From NCBI GenBank assembly GCA_006739055.1, contig AP019702.1, positions 1,612,501-1,676,500 of the forward strand: a stretch of DNA of 64,000 bases, in the 5' to 3' direction. Origin of the DNA: Allostella vacuolata. GTDB taxonomy: Bacteria; Pseudomonadota; Alphaproteobacteria; ATCC43930; Allostellaceae. The notes under the pieces were generated by a model. It was not told where the DNA came from and did no database searches. It saw only the letters and a list, made by a program, of their open reading frames with translations. Position 1 is the first letter of the stretch. Every line of letters begins with the position of its first letter. Below are positions 42,310-50,735 of this stretch, piece after piece. Position numbers and translations under genes: made by a program.

Positions 42310-42718
42310 GGCGCGCCTCCCTCCGCCCGAGCCACCCGGTGGCGATCATCGCCAGCACGGTCAGGGCCGAGACCGTGAGGCCGTAGGGAACCACGGCCGT
42401 CCAGCCATCGGCGGTGTGGATGAAGCTGTTGAGCGCGGCCAGCAGCAGCACCACGAGGCCGCCGATGGCCGCAGGCCACGAGGGTCGGATCCTGCGGACG
42501 AGGCCGTCGACCATGCGGGCCAATGCCGCCAGGATCCCGAAGACCAGGCCCGCCAGCAGGAGCCATTCCGAGAAGTGGAGCCACAGGAGGTTCAGCGTTC
42601 GCCAGTAGGCGATGTCCGTCAGCACGGTCAGGCTGAAGCAGGCGATGGGAAAGGCCTGCAGCGTGGCGTGAACGGGGTTCACGGCCAGGCGGCTGTCCCA
42701 GCGGTGGTCATAGGTCAT
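42302..42718 (-). CDS. DUF2231 membrane protein
   Basis: A 138-residue protein with four hydrophobic segments. NPVHATLQAFPIACFSLTVL at the start (conserved His in helix 1) and GWLGRREARHV at the end fit DUF2231, whose conserved His residues suggest haem or electron transfer. The last 8 bases overlap the PQQ-type dehydrogenase gene, so the pair is co-translated. The start is ATG 42718. The 95 bases upstream to 42813 hold no clear site. Confidence 0.85.
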   Translation of the reverse strand: MTYDHRWDSRLAVNPVHATLQAFPIACFSLTVLTDIAYWRTLNLLWLHFSEWLLLAGLVFGILAALARMVDGLVRRIRPSWPAAIGGLVVLLLAALNSFIHTADGWTAVVPYGLTVSALTVLAMIATGWLGRREARHV

Positions 42719-42813
42719 GGATGTCGCGCCGGCTGAGTTCCATTTCGAATCAGAACCGGCTGCGACGGTCTTGGTTCCCGCCGGCCGAGGCGGGCGGCAG
42801 GCCGGGGCAGGCG

Positions 42814-43866
42814 CTACGCCTCGCGGATCTGAAAGCAGCGGCGCGATTCGATCCAGTCGCGCCCGGCCACGTCCTCGGGCGCGGTGCCCGCCAGCACCTG
42901 GCGGATGTCGGCGATCACCTCGGGGCGCTTGCGATAATACTGGTGGCCGGCGTCGGTCAGCGGCGAGGTGGCGGACACCCGGGTGCAGTCGACCAGGGTC
43001 ACCTTGTGGGGCAGCGAGGTCAGGGTGCGCGGCCCGGTCGAACCGAGCCGGTCGGGGTTGCCCTTGGTCAGGTCGCTGATGGTGAGCGCACGATCGTTGC
43101 GGGCGAAATAGACATGCACCGCCTCGGCCAGCTCGGGCAGCCGCTTCAGCTTGCGCTCGTCCTCGAAGGCGTCGTCGTCCTCGTCGGCCGCCATCAGGAA
43201 GATGTTCTTGAAGATGCGCGGCAGCGTGCGCCGGCCGAGGTCCGACAGCATCGCCTGCAGGGCGTGGCGCAGCATGTAGTTGCCCATGCTGTGGGCGACC
43301 AGGTGGACCTGCCGCCCGCACCACTGGTCGGCCGGCAGCGCCCGGACATACTCCATGAAGCGCATCAGCGACCGCGCCACCGCCTTGGCCGAGGAGCGGG
43401 CGTCGTCGCGATCCGAGGCGTACTGGATGAAGGGGGTGACGTCGCCGTCGGCCGGCCACGAGAAGATCGCCGTCTCCAGCGGCTCCCCGGCCGTGCCCCA
43501 GCCGGTCTTGATCTCGGCCGCGTTGGCGAGCGCGTTCTCGAAGTTGCAGGCGAAGCCGTGCAGCATCATCACCAGGTCGGCGTCGTTCTCGATCAGGCGC
43601 CGGCGCAGCCCCTCGAACACCAGCGCGCTGCCCAGCAGCGGCTGCGTGCCGGCCTCGGCGGTGACGCCCGGGATGCTCTCCGGCGCAACCCGCAGCTGAT
43701 GGAGCGTGAAGGTGGGCGGCCGGCGCCGGCCGGACGCCATGTCGGCCGCGCCGTAGCGCAGCCAGAGGGGCGATTTCGGGTTGAGGTGCTCGCCGAAGCC
43801 GACGATCGCCTCGCCGGCCATCGTCTCGTCCCGATTGGTCGCGAAATGCACGGTGGTGGTCGCCAT
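42814..43866 (-). CDS. Alpha/beta hydrolase of the DUF900 type
   Basis: A 350-residue esterase/lipase-like protein. The nucleophile lies in LVAHSMGNYMLRHAL (Ser about residue 193), and MMLHGFACNFENALANAAEI is the oxyanion region. The acid is probably in YFARNDRALTISD, and the base His is in TDAGHQYY. There is no signal peptide, so it is cytoplasmic. It stands alone with GGGGCTGCGGC just before ATG 43866. Substrate unknown. Confidence 0.85.
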   Translation of the reverse strand: MATTTVHFATNRDETMAGEAIVGFGEHLNPKSPLWLRYGAADMASGRRRPPTFTLHQLRVAPESIPGVTAEAGTQPLLGSALVFEGLRRRLIENDADLVMMLHGFACNFENALANAAEIKTGWGTAGEPLETAIFSWPADGDVTPFIQYASDRDDARSSAKAVARSLMRFMEYVRALPADQWCGRQVHLVAHSMGNYMLRHALQAMLSDLGRRTLPRIFKNIFLMAADEDDDAFEDERKLKRLPELAEAVHVYFARNDRALTISDLTKGNPDRLGSTGPRTLTSLPHKVTLVDCTRVSATSPLTDAGHQYYRKRPEVIADIRQVLAGTAPEDVAGRDWIESRRCFQIREA

Positions 43867-43987
43867 GCCGCAGCCCCCCGCAAGGATCGGGGCAGCCTAT
43901 GCGGGGGCGAGGCGGGGGTAAATCCGGTGAAGAGTTGAACTGCCGGCGCTGGACCAGCGCGTGGCGCGGATCAGGGGAATACAGGCC

Positions 43988-44227
43988 TCAGCGGGCGGGT
44001 GGTTGCGGCTCTTCCAGGAGCTTGTCGACCATCGCCTGCAGCTCGGGCGGCAGGGGCTCCGCTGCCACCGCATCGTACAGCGAACGCAAGCGGGCATCGA
44101 TCCAGTCGTCCCGCCGCAGCCGCCGGGCGGGCCGCCCGGCCGACACCCGTGCCCCGCGGTCGCTCTCGGGCGCGGGGGCGAGCGGTTCGTCCTGGCCGAG
44201 CAGCGCGGTGGGGTGGTTCTGATCCAT
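43988..44227 (-). CDS. nepR: NepR-like anti-sigma factor of the general stress response
   Basis: A 79-residue protein whose second half, IDARLRSLYDAVAAEPLPPE followed by LQAMVDKLLEE, matches the NepR helices (RLRxLYDxVxxEPxPxxLxxLLxxL) that bind EcfG-type sigma factors and, under stress, PhyR. The N-terminal 35 residues are disordered-looking and basic. The start is ATG 44227; 12 further residues are possible from 44263. No PhyR receiver protein or EcfG is adjacent in the window, which is unusual for nepR. The nearest sigma factor (45317-45898) has its own anti-sigma factor. Confidence 0.75.
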   Translation of the reverse strand: MDQNHPTALLGQDEPLAPAPESDRGARVSAGRPARRLRRDDWIDARLRSLYDAVAAEPLPPELQAMVDKLLEEPQPPAR

Positions 44228-44289
44228 GGGCCGTTTGCTTCCGGGCAATCTCGCGCAGACCACCTATCACGCATGGTCCGTCGATAGAA

Positions 44290-44321
44290 GGGCTGCCGGG
44301 GGCCTGGACCCCGGGCAGCCC
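44290..44321 (-). terminator. Terminator hairpin after the DUF4394 gene
   Basis: GGGCTGCC (44290-44297) pairs with GGCAGCCC (44314-44321), and inside it GGGG pairs with CCCC after one G-G mismatch. It lies just 3' of the DUF4394 stop on the minus strand and before nepR. A short TTCTATC follows on that strand. Confidence 0.6.
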
Positions 44322-44335
44322 CCGCTGTTGCCGCG

Positions 44336-45151
44336 CTACATCATCTTCGGCAGGGCGGCGATGTCGCGCACCGTGCCCTTCACGCCCTTGATCTCGGCCG
44401 CCTTGGTCGCCTTGCCCGTGGCAAGGTCGACCTTGTAGAGCGTCCCGCCGGCCATCAGCCAGGCGGCGTTGCCGCCCTGGCCGTCCGACACGATGTCGAA
44501 CGCGGCCTTGTCCGCCTTCACGCCGAGCTTGCCGATGGCGTTGAGGACGCCGTCGTTGGGCGGGGCCTGGCGCAGCAGCGCGCCGATCTTGCCGTCGATG
44601 TCGTAGAGCACCGTCTCCTTGGTGCCCTTGAAGGAATTGGTGTAGGCGCCGGCCGTGACCATCGGCGTCTCGCCCTTGTGCATGTCGCCGTCGGCGAACC
44701 TGAGCTGCCCGTCCCGGACCACCTTCCCGTCGTCGACGTTGGCGCGCAGGTTCATGCCGTCGGTGCCCATCAGGCGCAGCCGGTCGGCCACGGGGTTGAA
44801 GTCGACGGTGGCCGCCGTGCCGGGCGGGATCATCATCTCCAGCCTGCTCTTCATGGTCGCCTTGCCGGACCTGGTGTCGATCGTCACCACCGTGCCGTCT
44901 TCGACCACGCCGTAGAGCATGCCGTCGGCGGGCCGCACGTCGATGCCGGCCAGCCGGCCGGAGATCCCGCCGACCGTCATCGTCCGGGTGACCTTCTTCG
45001 CCGCGGCATCGACGATGGCGATGGTCCGGTCGCCGACCAGGGCCGCGACGGTCTGGACCGCTGCGCTCTGGGCCGCTGCGCCCTGGATCTGGGCGCCGGC
45101 TGCGAGCGTGGTGGAAGCCAGCAGCGAAAGGGTCAGGATGCGAAGCGCCAT
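44336..45151 (-). CDS. Exported DUF4394 protein
   Basis: A 271-residue protein with a cleavable signal peptide (MALRILTLSLLASTTLAAGA, likely cut around AQA/QSA). A DUF4394 propeller-like repeat region follows, with IAGIDVRPADG-type blades (RLAGIDVRPADGMLYGV, VDFNPVADRLRLMGTDG). It would act in the periplasm or outside; the role is unknown. It is divergent from the ECF sigma factor/RskA-type gene pair, which suggests it is a target or reporter of that system (inference). Confidence 0.88.
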   Translation of the reverse strand: MALRILTLSLLASTTLAAGAQIQGAAAQSAAVQTVAALVGDRTIAIVDAAAKKVTRTMTVGGISGRLAGIDVRPADGMLYGVVEDGTVVTIDTRSGKATMKSRLEMMIPPGTAATVDFNPVADRLRLMGTDGMNLRANVDDGKVVRDGQLRFADGDMHKGETPMVTAGAYTNSFKGTKETVLYDIDGKIGALLRQAPPNDGVLNAIGKLGVKADKAAFDIVSDGQGGNAAWLMAGGTLYKVDLATGKATKAAEIKGVKGTVRDIAALPKMM

Positions 45152-45316
45152 GGGGGACTCTCCCTGTAGGTTGCGGACCGCCGTTGCGATCCCGGCAGCC
45201 ACTACTCGCCACCCTCGCCGGCGGATGCGGGAGCGGCCGAAAAAATCCGGCGCTTGCATCCGGGGCCGGACATCCGGTGTAAGCTCGCCATGCATGGCGT
45301 TCCCAAGGAGTGGCGG
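45152..45316. promoter_or_regulatory. Divergent control region between DUF4394 and the ECF sigma factor
   Basis: GCATCCG occurs in both directions: on the plus strand at 45257-45263 and, read on the minus strand, at 45227-45221. GCATCC resembles ECF -35 elements. CATCCGGTGTAAG (45272-45284) could give a plus-strand -10. AAAAAA at 45240-45245 lies between the two sites. The hexamers are only candidates. Confidence 0.35.
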
Positions 45317-45898
45317 GTGACCGCGCCGAGCGATCGACCGGAGCCGATGGAGCCGCGGGGGCGTGGCGATCCGCTGTCGCTCGCCCTCAGCCGCTGCGCG
45401 GGCGGGGATCGCGCGGCGCTGCGCGGCATCTACGACCGCGAGGCCGCGCGCATGCTGGGGGTGGCGCTGCGCCTGGTCCGGCGGCGCGCCGTCGCCGAGG
45501 AGGTGGTGCACGACACCTTCCTGCTGGTCTGGCAGCGCGCGGCCAGCTTCGACCCGGCACGCGGCGACGGGCATGCTTGGCTCTACGCCATCCTGCGCAA
45601 CCGCGCCCTTTCGGTCCTGCGCGGCGAGGGCCGGGTCGACCTGGTGGACGATTTCGAGCCGATGGGCCTGGTCAGCGAGGAGGAGGGACCGGAGAGCGCG
45701 GTCCTGCGCCTGTCGGAGGGCGGACGCCTGCGCCGCTGCCTCGACGGGCTCGATCCCAACCGCCGGCATGTCGTCGTCCTGGCCTATGTCCAGGGGCTGA
45801 GCCATGGCGAGCTGGCGGGCCGGCTGGGGGTGCCGCTCGGTACCGTCAAGTCGTGGATCCGCCGCTCCCTGGCGGCGCTCAAGGAGTGCATGGCGTGA
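45317..45898 (+). CDS. ECF-family RNA polymerase sigma factor
   Basis: A 193-residue sigma factor. Region 2 (about 22-90) contains AEEVVHDTFLLVWQRAASFD. Region 4 (about 130-185) has VLAYVQGLSHGELAGRLGVP and GTVKSWIRRSL, the promoter-reading helix-turn-helix. I choose GTG 45317 because AAGGAG (45305-45310) lies six bases upstream; ATG 45290 is possible. The anti-sigma gene follows with a GTGA overlap (45895-45898). It is of the SigK/RpoE-like type partnered by RskA proteins, not an EcfG-type sigma by context. Confidence 0.92.
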   Translation: MTAPSDRPEPMEPRGRGDPLSLALSRCAGGDRAALRGIYDREAARMLGVALRLVRRRAVAEEVVHDTFLLVWQRAASFDPARGDGHAWLYAILRNRALSVLRGEGRVDLVDDFEPMGLVSEEEGPESAVLRLSEGGRLRRCLDGLDPNRRHVVVLAYVQGLSHGELAGRLGVPLGTVKSWIRRSLAALKECMA

Positions 45899-46599
45899 CG
45901 GCCGAGGAGCGCGATCGCCTCGCGGCCGAGCATGTGCTGGGTCTGCTCGACGGCGCCGAGGAGGAACAGGCGCTGCGCCTGGCGGTCGAGGATGCCGGTT
46001 TCGCCCAGGCCGTCGCGGCCTGGCGGGAGCGGTTCGCGGAATTCGACCGCACGACGCCGGCCGAGCCCGTGCCGGACGGGCTGTGGGCACGCATCGAGCA
46101 CGGCCTGGCGTCGCCTGCGCGTCGCGCGGCGGCCCGGCCGTCCTCCTTCGCCGGCCTCTGGCAGAGCCTTGCCTTCTGGCGCGCGGCCGGCCTGGCCGGG
46201 GCCCTGGCCTCGCTCGTCCTGGCGCTGGGCGCGGGCCTGCTGTGGCAGCAGCGGGCGACCGCGCCGGTCTTCGTCGCGATCCTGGTGACGGATGCCAACC
46301 GGCCGGCCGCCGTGGTCAACGCCTTCGCCGACGGCCGGGCGGAGCTGGTGCCGCTCGACGCGATCGCCGTGCCGCCCGACCGCGCGCTGGAGATCTGGAC
46401 CCTGTGGGACCGCGCCCGCGGGCCGGTCTCGATCGGCCTGCTCGACCGGGCCCGCACCGTGCGGCTCAATGTCGGCGACCTGCCGCGCACCCGCCCCGAC
46501 CAGCTGTTCGAGATCACCCTGGAGCCGCGCACCGGCTCGCCCACCGGCCGTCCCACCGGCCCCATCCTGATGAAGGGCAACGCCGCCCGGGCGCTGTAG
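45895..46599 (+). CDS. RskA-type membrane anti-sigma factor
   Basis: A 234-residue protein. The N-terminal sigma-binding part AEHVLGLLDGAEEEQALRLA (about residues 9-28) is the anti-sigma-K stretch. One transmembrane helix (about 99-120) follows, then a periplasmic RskA C-terminal domain with LEIWTLWDRARGPVSIGLL and FEITLEPRTGSPTGRPTGPI. It should hold the ECF factor at the membrane until a periplasmic signal triggers proteolysis. The start is GTG 45895, coupled to the sigma gene. Confidence 0.9.
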   Translation: MTAEERDRLAAEHVLGLLDGAEEEQALRLAVEDAGFAQAVAAWRERFAEFDRTTPAEPVPDGLWARIEHGLASPARRAAARPSSFAGLWQSLAFWRAAGLAGALASLVLALGAGLLWQQRATAPVFVAILVTDANRPAAVVNAFADGRAELVPLDAIAVPPDRALEIWTLWDRARGPVSIGLLDRARTVRLNVGDLPRTRPDQLFEITLEPRTGSPTGRPTGPILMKGNAARAL

Positions 46600-46676
46600 G
46601 GCGCGCGCGCCACCTCTTCCTTCCGGGCACGCCACCGCTTATGAGGGAGCGCCCCACCCGAGAAGGAATACCCACG

Positions 46677-48191
46677 ATGACCGATACCGCCGCCGAGGCC
46701 CATTCCGTCCTCCAGCGCCTGGGCGTCGCGCCGGCCGCCTACAGGGATGGCGCGCTGGTCGTGCGCTCGCCGATCGACGGGGCCGTGATCGGCCGGGTCG
46801 CCATGCAGGGGCCGGCCGAGGTCGAGGACGCGGTCGCCCGGGCCGCGGCCGCGTTCGAGACCTGGCGCAGCGTGCCCGCCCCGCAGCGCGGCGAGCTGGT
46901 GCGCCGCCTGGGCGAGGCCCTGCGCGCCCACAAGGACGATCTCGGCCGGCTGGTCAGCCTGGAAGCGGGCAAGATCGTCCAGGAGGGCCTGGGCGAGGTC
47001 CAGGAGATGATCGACATCTGCGACTTCGCGGTCGGCCTGTCGCGGCAGCTCTACGGCCTCACCATCGCCACCGAGCGGCCGGGCCATCGCATGATGGAGA
47101 CGTGGCATCCGGCCGGGCCGGTCGCGGTCATCACCGCTTTCAATTTCCCGGTCGCGGTCTGGTCGTGGAACACCATGCTGGCGCTGGTCTGCGGCGACAC
47201 GGTGGTGTGGAAGCCGTCGGAGAAGACGCCGCTCACCGCGCTCGCCTGCCAGGCGCTGTTCGACCGCACGGCGGCGGAGATGGGCCTGCCGCCCGGCCTC
47301 GCCAGCCTGGTCATCGGCGCGGGCGACGTGGGCCAGGCGCTGGTCGACGACCCGCGGGTGCCGATCGTCAGCGCGACCGGCTCGACCCGCATGGGCCGCG
47401 CGGTGGCACCCCGGGTGGCGGCGCGCTTCGGCCGCTCGATCCTGGAGCTGGGCGGCAACAACGGCATGATCGTGGCGCCCTCGGCCGACCTGTCCCTGGC
47501 CGAGCGCGGCATCACCTTCGCCGCCGTCGGCACCTGCGGGCAGCGCTGCACGACGCTGCGCCGGATCATCGTCCACGAGAGCGTCTACGACCGGCTGGTG
47601 CCGCGGCTGGCGTCCATCTACGGCCGCCTGCCGATCGGCGACCCGCTGGAGGCCGGTACCCTGATCGGCCCGCTGATCGACCGTGCCGCCTATGACGGGA
47701 TGCAGGCGGCGCTGGCCCAGGCCAAGGCCGAGGGCGGCACCGTCCATGGCGGTGCCCGGGCGCTCGCCGACCGCTTCCCCGATGCCTGGTACGTCGCCCC
47801 GGCCCTGGTGGAGATGCCGGCCCAGTCGGCGATCGTCCGCCACGAGACCTTCGCGCCGATCCTCTACGTGCTGCGCTACAGCGACCTGGACGAGGCGATC
47901 GCCCTGCACAACGCCGTGCCGCAGGGGCTGGCCTCGTCGATCTTCACGACCGACCTGCGCGAGGCCGAGCGCTTCATGTCGGCGGCCGGCAGCGACTGCG
48001 GCATCGTCAACGTCAACATCGGCCCGAGCGGGGCCGAGATCGGCGGCGCCTTCGGCGGCGAGAAGGAAACGGGCGGCGGCCGGGAATCCGGCAGCGACGC
48101 CTGGAAGGGCTACATGCGCCGCGCCACCAACACCATCAACTACTCGACCGCGCTGCCGCTCGCCCAGGGCATCCGGTTCGAGATCGACTGA
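46677..48191 (+). CDS. ALDH7-type aldehyde dehydrogenase (aminoadipate-semialdehyde dehydrogenase-like)
   Basis: A 504-residue NAD(P)-dependent aldehyde dehydrogenase. The catalytic Cys lies in GTCGQRCTTLRR (about residue 286) and the general base Glu in ILELGGNNGMIV (about 252). The antiquitin-like stretches TAFNFPVAVWSWNTMLAL and GGEKETGGGRESGSDAWK place it in ALDH7, whose members oxidise alpha-aminoadipate semialdehyde/piperideine-6-carboxylate in lysine breakdown. The start is ATG 46677 with GAAGGAA upstream. It is a single gene; no lysine pathway partner is adjacent. Confidence 0.9.
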   Translation: MTDTAAEAHSVLQRLGVAPAAYRDGALVVRSPIDGAVIGRVAMQGPAEVEDAVARAAAAFETWRSVPAPQRGELVRRLGEALRAHKDDLGRLVSLEAGKIVQEGLGEVQEMIDICDFAVGLSRQLYGLTIATERPGHRMMETWHPAGPVAVITAFNFPVAVWSWNTMLALVCGDTVVWKPSEKTPLTALACQALFDRTAAEMGLPPGLASLVIGAGDVGQALVDDPRVPIVSATGSTRMGRAVAPRVAARFGRSILELGGNNGMIVAPSADLSLAERGITFAAVGTCGQRCTTLRRIIVHESVYDRLVPRLASIYGRLPIGDPLEAGTLIGPLIDRAAYDGMQAALAQAKAEGGTVHGGARALADRFPDAWYVAPALVEMPAQSAIVRHETFAPILYVLRYSDLDEAIALHNAVPQGLASSIFTTDLREAERFMSAAGSDCGIVNVNIGPSGAEIGGAFGGEKETGGGRESGSDAWKGYMRRATNTINYSTALPLAQGIRFEID

Positions 48192-48204
48192 CGCCAGGCC
48201 GTTT

Positions 48205-48235
48205 GCCCGGGCCGGGGGACCGCCCCGGCCCGGGC
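48205..48235. terminator. Bidirectional terminator between the ALDH and HPP genes
   Basis: GCCCGGGCCGGGG (48205-48217) and CCCCGGCCCGGGC (48223-48235) form a perfect 13-bp all-GC stem with a GACCG loop, filling the 46-base gap between convergent genes. No T tract. Confidence 0.65.
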
Positions 48236-48237
48236 CG

Positions 48238-49308
48238 CTACCGGCCGGCCGGGGCCTGCGGCCGGGGACGGGACAGCGCGGCCAGCAGGTCCGTCTGGGT
48301 GACGATGCCGGCGATCCGGGATTGGCCGTCGAGCACGATCACCGCGTGGGTCCGGCCGTCGGTCAGGGCCGGGAGCAGGTCGAGGGCAGGGCGTCCCGGC
48401 GTCGTGGTCGCGGCCCTCGACATGCGGTCCGCCACCCGCTCGCCCGGGCCGAACAGCTCCCGCAGGCCGATCGATCCCACCACGCGCCGGTCCGGATCGA
48501 CCACCGGCAACGTCCGCACCCCGTGCTGGAGCAGCAGGGTCCGCGCCGCCTCGGGCGGGGCGTCCGCCGGAACCGAGACGACGTCGCGGGACATGATGTC
48601 CGCACAGGCGAGCGCGCCCTGCTCGCGCTGCACGGCGCGCAGTTCCACCCGCCTGAGCAGGCGGTCGAGATCGGCGCGGTCGATGTCGAAGGTCTCGCCC
48701 AGATCCGCCAGGGCCGCGTCCACATCCTCGTCGCGAAAGCCGGAACGCAGCTGCGGCGGCGCATCGCGGGTGCCGTGCGGATTGACCGGCGCCGTCGCCG
48801 GCACATGCGGGTAGGCGTGCCCGGAAAGGCGGTGGAAGAGCCAGCCGAGCGCGACCAGCAGCAGGGAGTCGAGGGCGATCGGCGCCACGGCCGGCAGCAG
48901 TCCCTGGGCGGCGACCGCCGGGCCGCCGAGCACCATGGTCAGCGCGGCGGCCCCGCCCGGCGGGTGCAGGCAGCGGGCGACCGACATGGCGGCGATGGCG
49001 AGTGCGACCGCCGTCCCGGCGGCGATCATCGGGTCCGGGACCGTCCGGCAGACCGCGATGCCGACCAGGGTGGAGATGACGTTGCCGCCGACGATCGACC
49101 AGGGCTGGGCGAGCGGGCTCGCCGGCACCGCGAACAGCAGCAGGGCCGATGCGCCCATCGGCGCCGCCAGCAAGGGCAGGGGCAGGGCGGCCGCCGCCGA
49201 GATCAGGCTCGTGGCATAGGCGGTCAGCGCGATGCCGGCCAGCGCGCCGACGCAGGCGACGATCCGGTCGCGCACGGTGGCGCCGGCGAGGATGGGTCTG
49301 AAGAACAT
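48238..49308 (-). CDS. HPP-family membrane protein with C-terminal CBS domains
   Basis: A 356-residue protein. The N-terminal HPP membrane domain (about residues 10-165, four to five helices) carries the naming motif CLHPPGGAAALTMVLG. Two CBS domains follow (about 235-350; DIMSRDVVSVPADAP and IAGIVTQTDLLAAL), which bind adenine nucleotides. HPP proteins have been linked to nitrite transport in plastids and cyanobacteria; the bacterial CBS fusions are not characterised. It stands alone. Confidence 0.9.
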   Translation of the reverse strand: MFFRPILAGATVRDRIVACVGALAGIALTAYATSLISAAAALPLPLLAAPMGASALLLFAVPASPLAQPWSIVGGNVISTLVGIAVCRTVPDPMIAAGTAVALAIAAMSVARCLHPPGGAAALTMVLGGPAVAAQGLLPAVAPIALDSLLLVALGWLFHRLSGHAYPHVPATAPVNPHGTRDAPPQLRSGFRDEDVDAALADLGETFDIDRADLDRLLRRVELRAVQREQGALACADIMSRDVVSVPADAPPEAARTLLLQHGVRTLPVVDPDRRVVGSIGLRELFGPGERVADRMSRAATTTPGRPALDLLPALTDGRTHAVIVLDGQSRIAGIVTQTDLLAALSRPRPQAPAGR

Positions 49309-49413
49309 GGGACGGAACGCGGGGGGCAGGAAGGAGGGCGGCGCCAGATCTACGCCGCCGCCCGGATCGCCGGAATCACCTATCTCTCATGGCTGGGTTG
49401 CGCCCGGGCAGGG

Positions 49414-50679
49414 TCAAGCCTCGGCCTCCAGCACGTCGGCCACCGTCGCGGCGACGGCCAGCAGGCGGGCGTCGTCGAGGCGACGGCCGACCAGCTGGAT
49501 GCCGAGCGGCAGCCCCTTGGGCCCGCGGCCGAACGGGATGTTCACGCAAGGCACCCCCAGCAGCGTCCACAGCTTGTTGAAGACGGGGGAGCCGGTGGTC
49601 GCCAGCCCTTCCGGCGCCTCGCCGGGCGACGGCGCGGTCAGGATCGCGTCCCAGCCGCCCAGGATGTGGTCGAAGTCGCGGCGGGCCTGCTCCGCGATGC
49701 GGCGGGTGGTGCGTTCCCGGTCGGTCGAGATCCGCTCGCCGATCGCGATCCGCTCCTGCAGGCGCGCGCTCAGGCGGTCGGCGTGGTGCAGCTTCTCCAG
49801 CCGCAGCGAGCGGGCGGCGTCGACGCTCATGATGTCGTCGCAGACCGGGTGCAGCGGCTCCAGCATGGGCTCGTGGCCGAACGGGGCGACGATGTGGCCA
49901 ACGCCTTCCAGGCGACGTGCGGCCTTGCGGATGGCCGCGCGCATCGGGCCGGTCGCGGCCGACCAGGGCGGCTGCAGGCAGAGGCCGATGCGCAGGCGCT
50001 GGGGCGGCGGCGTCACCGGCTCGGCCAGGAAGACCGACAGGACCAGCGCCAGGTCCGCGACCGAGCGGCCGTACCAGCCGATCGTGTCGAGGGATTCCGA
50101 CAGGGGCTTCACGCCCTCGCGCGGGACCAGGCCGAAGCTGGGCTTGAGGGCGAAGATGCCGCAATAGGCGCCGGGCCGGATCACCGATCCGCCGGTCTGG
50201 GTGCCGAGCGCGACATGGACGAGGCGCGCCGCCACCGCCGCGGCGGAACCGCTCGACGAGCCGCCCGGGCTGTGGCCCGGGTGGTACGGGTTGACGGTGG
50301 GGCCGGGCTGGGCGAAGGCGAACTCGGTCGTCACCGTCTTGCCGAGGATGGTGGCGCCTGCCGCCCGCAGCAGGCCGACCACGGCGGAGTCGCGGTCCGG
50401 CCGGTGCCCGGCATAGATCGGCGAGTTGCATTGGGTCGCCCAGCCGTCGGCGTCGATGATGTCCTTGACCCCGACCGTGACGCCGGCAAGCGGACCGGCC
50501 CCGGCCGCGCGGGCCGCCTTGCGCGCGGCCTTGGGATCGAAGTCGACGAACGCCTTCAGCTCCGGGTCGCGGGCGGCGATCGCCGCGATGCAGTCGTCGA
50601 GCACCTGGAGCGCGGTCGCCTGCCCCGCCGCCACCGCCGCCCGCACCGTCGTCGCCGTCTCCTGGTTCCAGTCCGTCAT
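49414..50679 (-). CDS. Amidase (amidase signature family), second copy
   Basis: A 421-residue amidase. The triad Lys lies in TVGVKDIID (about residue 71), the Ser loop in HSPGGSSSGSAAAVAAR (about 138), and the nucleophile region in GTQTGGSVIRPGAYCG (about 160). It is on the short side for the family, mostly in the C-terminal third. It is only moderately similar to the amidase at 23224-24618. The start is ATG 50679. It lies 56 bases after a methyltransferase gene on the same strand and may be co-transcribed. The 105 bases between it and the HPP gene show nothing clear. Confidence 0.88.
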   Translation of the reverse strand: MTDWNQETATTVRAAVAAGQATALQVLDDCIAAIAARDPELKAFVDFDPKAARKAARAAGAGPLAGVTVGVKDIIDADGWATQCNSPIYAGHRPDRDSAVVGLLRAAGATILGKTVTTEFAFAQPGPTVNPYHPGHSPGGSSSGSAAAVAARLVHVALGTQTGGSVIRPGAYCGIFALKPSFGLVPREGVKPLSESLDTIGWYGRSVADLALVLSVFLAEPVTPPPQRLRIGLCLQPPWSAATGPMRAAIRKAARRLEGVGHIVAPFGHEPMLEPLHPVCDDIMSVDAARSLRLEKLHHADRLSARLQERIAIGERISTDRERTTRRIAEQARRDFDHILGGWDAILTAPSPGEAPEGLATTGSPVFNKLWTLLGVPCVNIPFGRGPKGLPLGIQLVGRRLDDARLLAVAATVADVLEAEA

Positions 50680-50735
50680 CCCGATGCCCCGTCCGTTCGC
50701 TGTCCGAGCGAGGCTCGCTGCCGGAGTTGTCGCCG

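Noticed and set aside
45254-45316. Longer N termini for the ECF sigma factor (ATG 45290 or earlier)
   Set aside because: AAGGAG at 45305-45310 is well placed for GTG 45317, and the earlier starts overlap the probable promoter.
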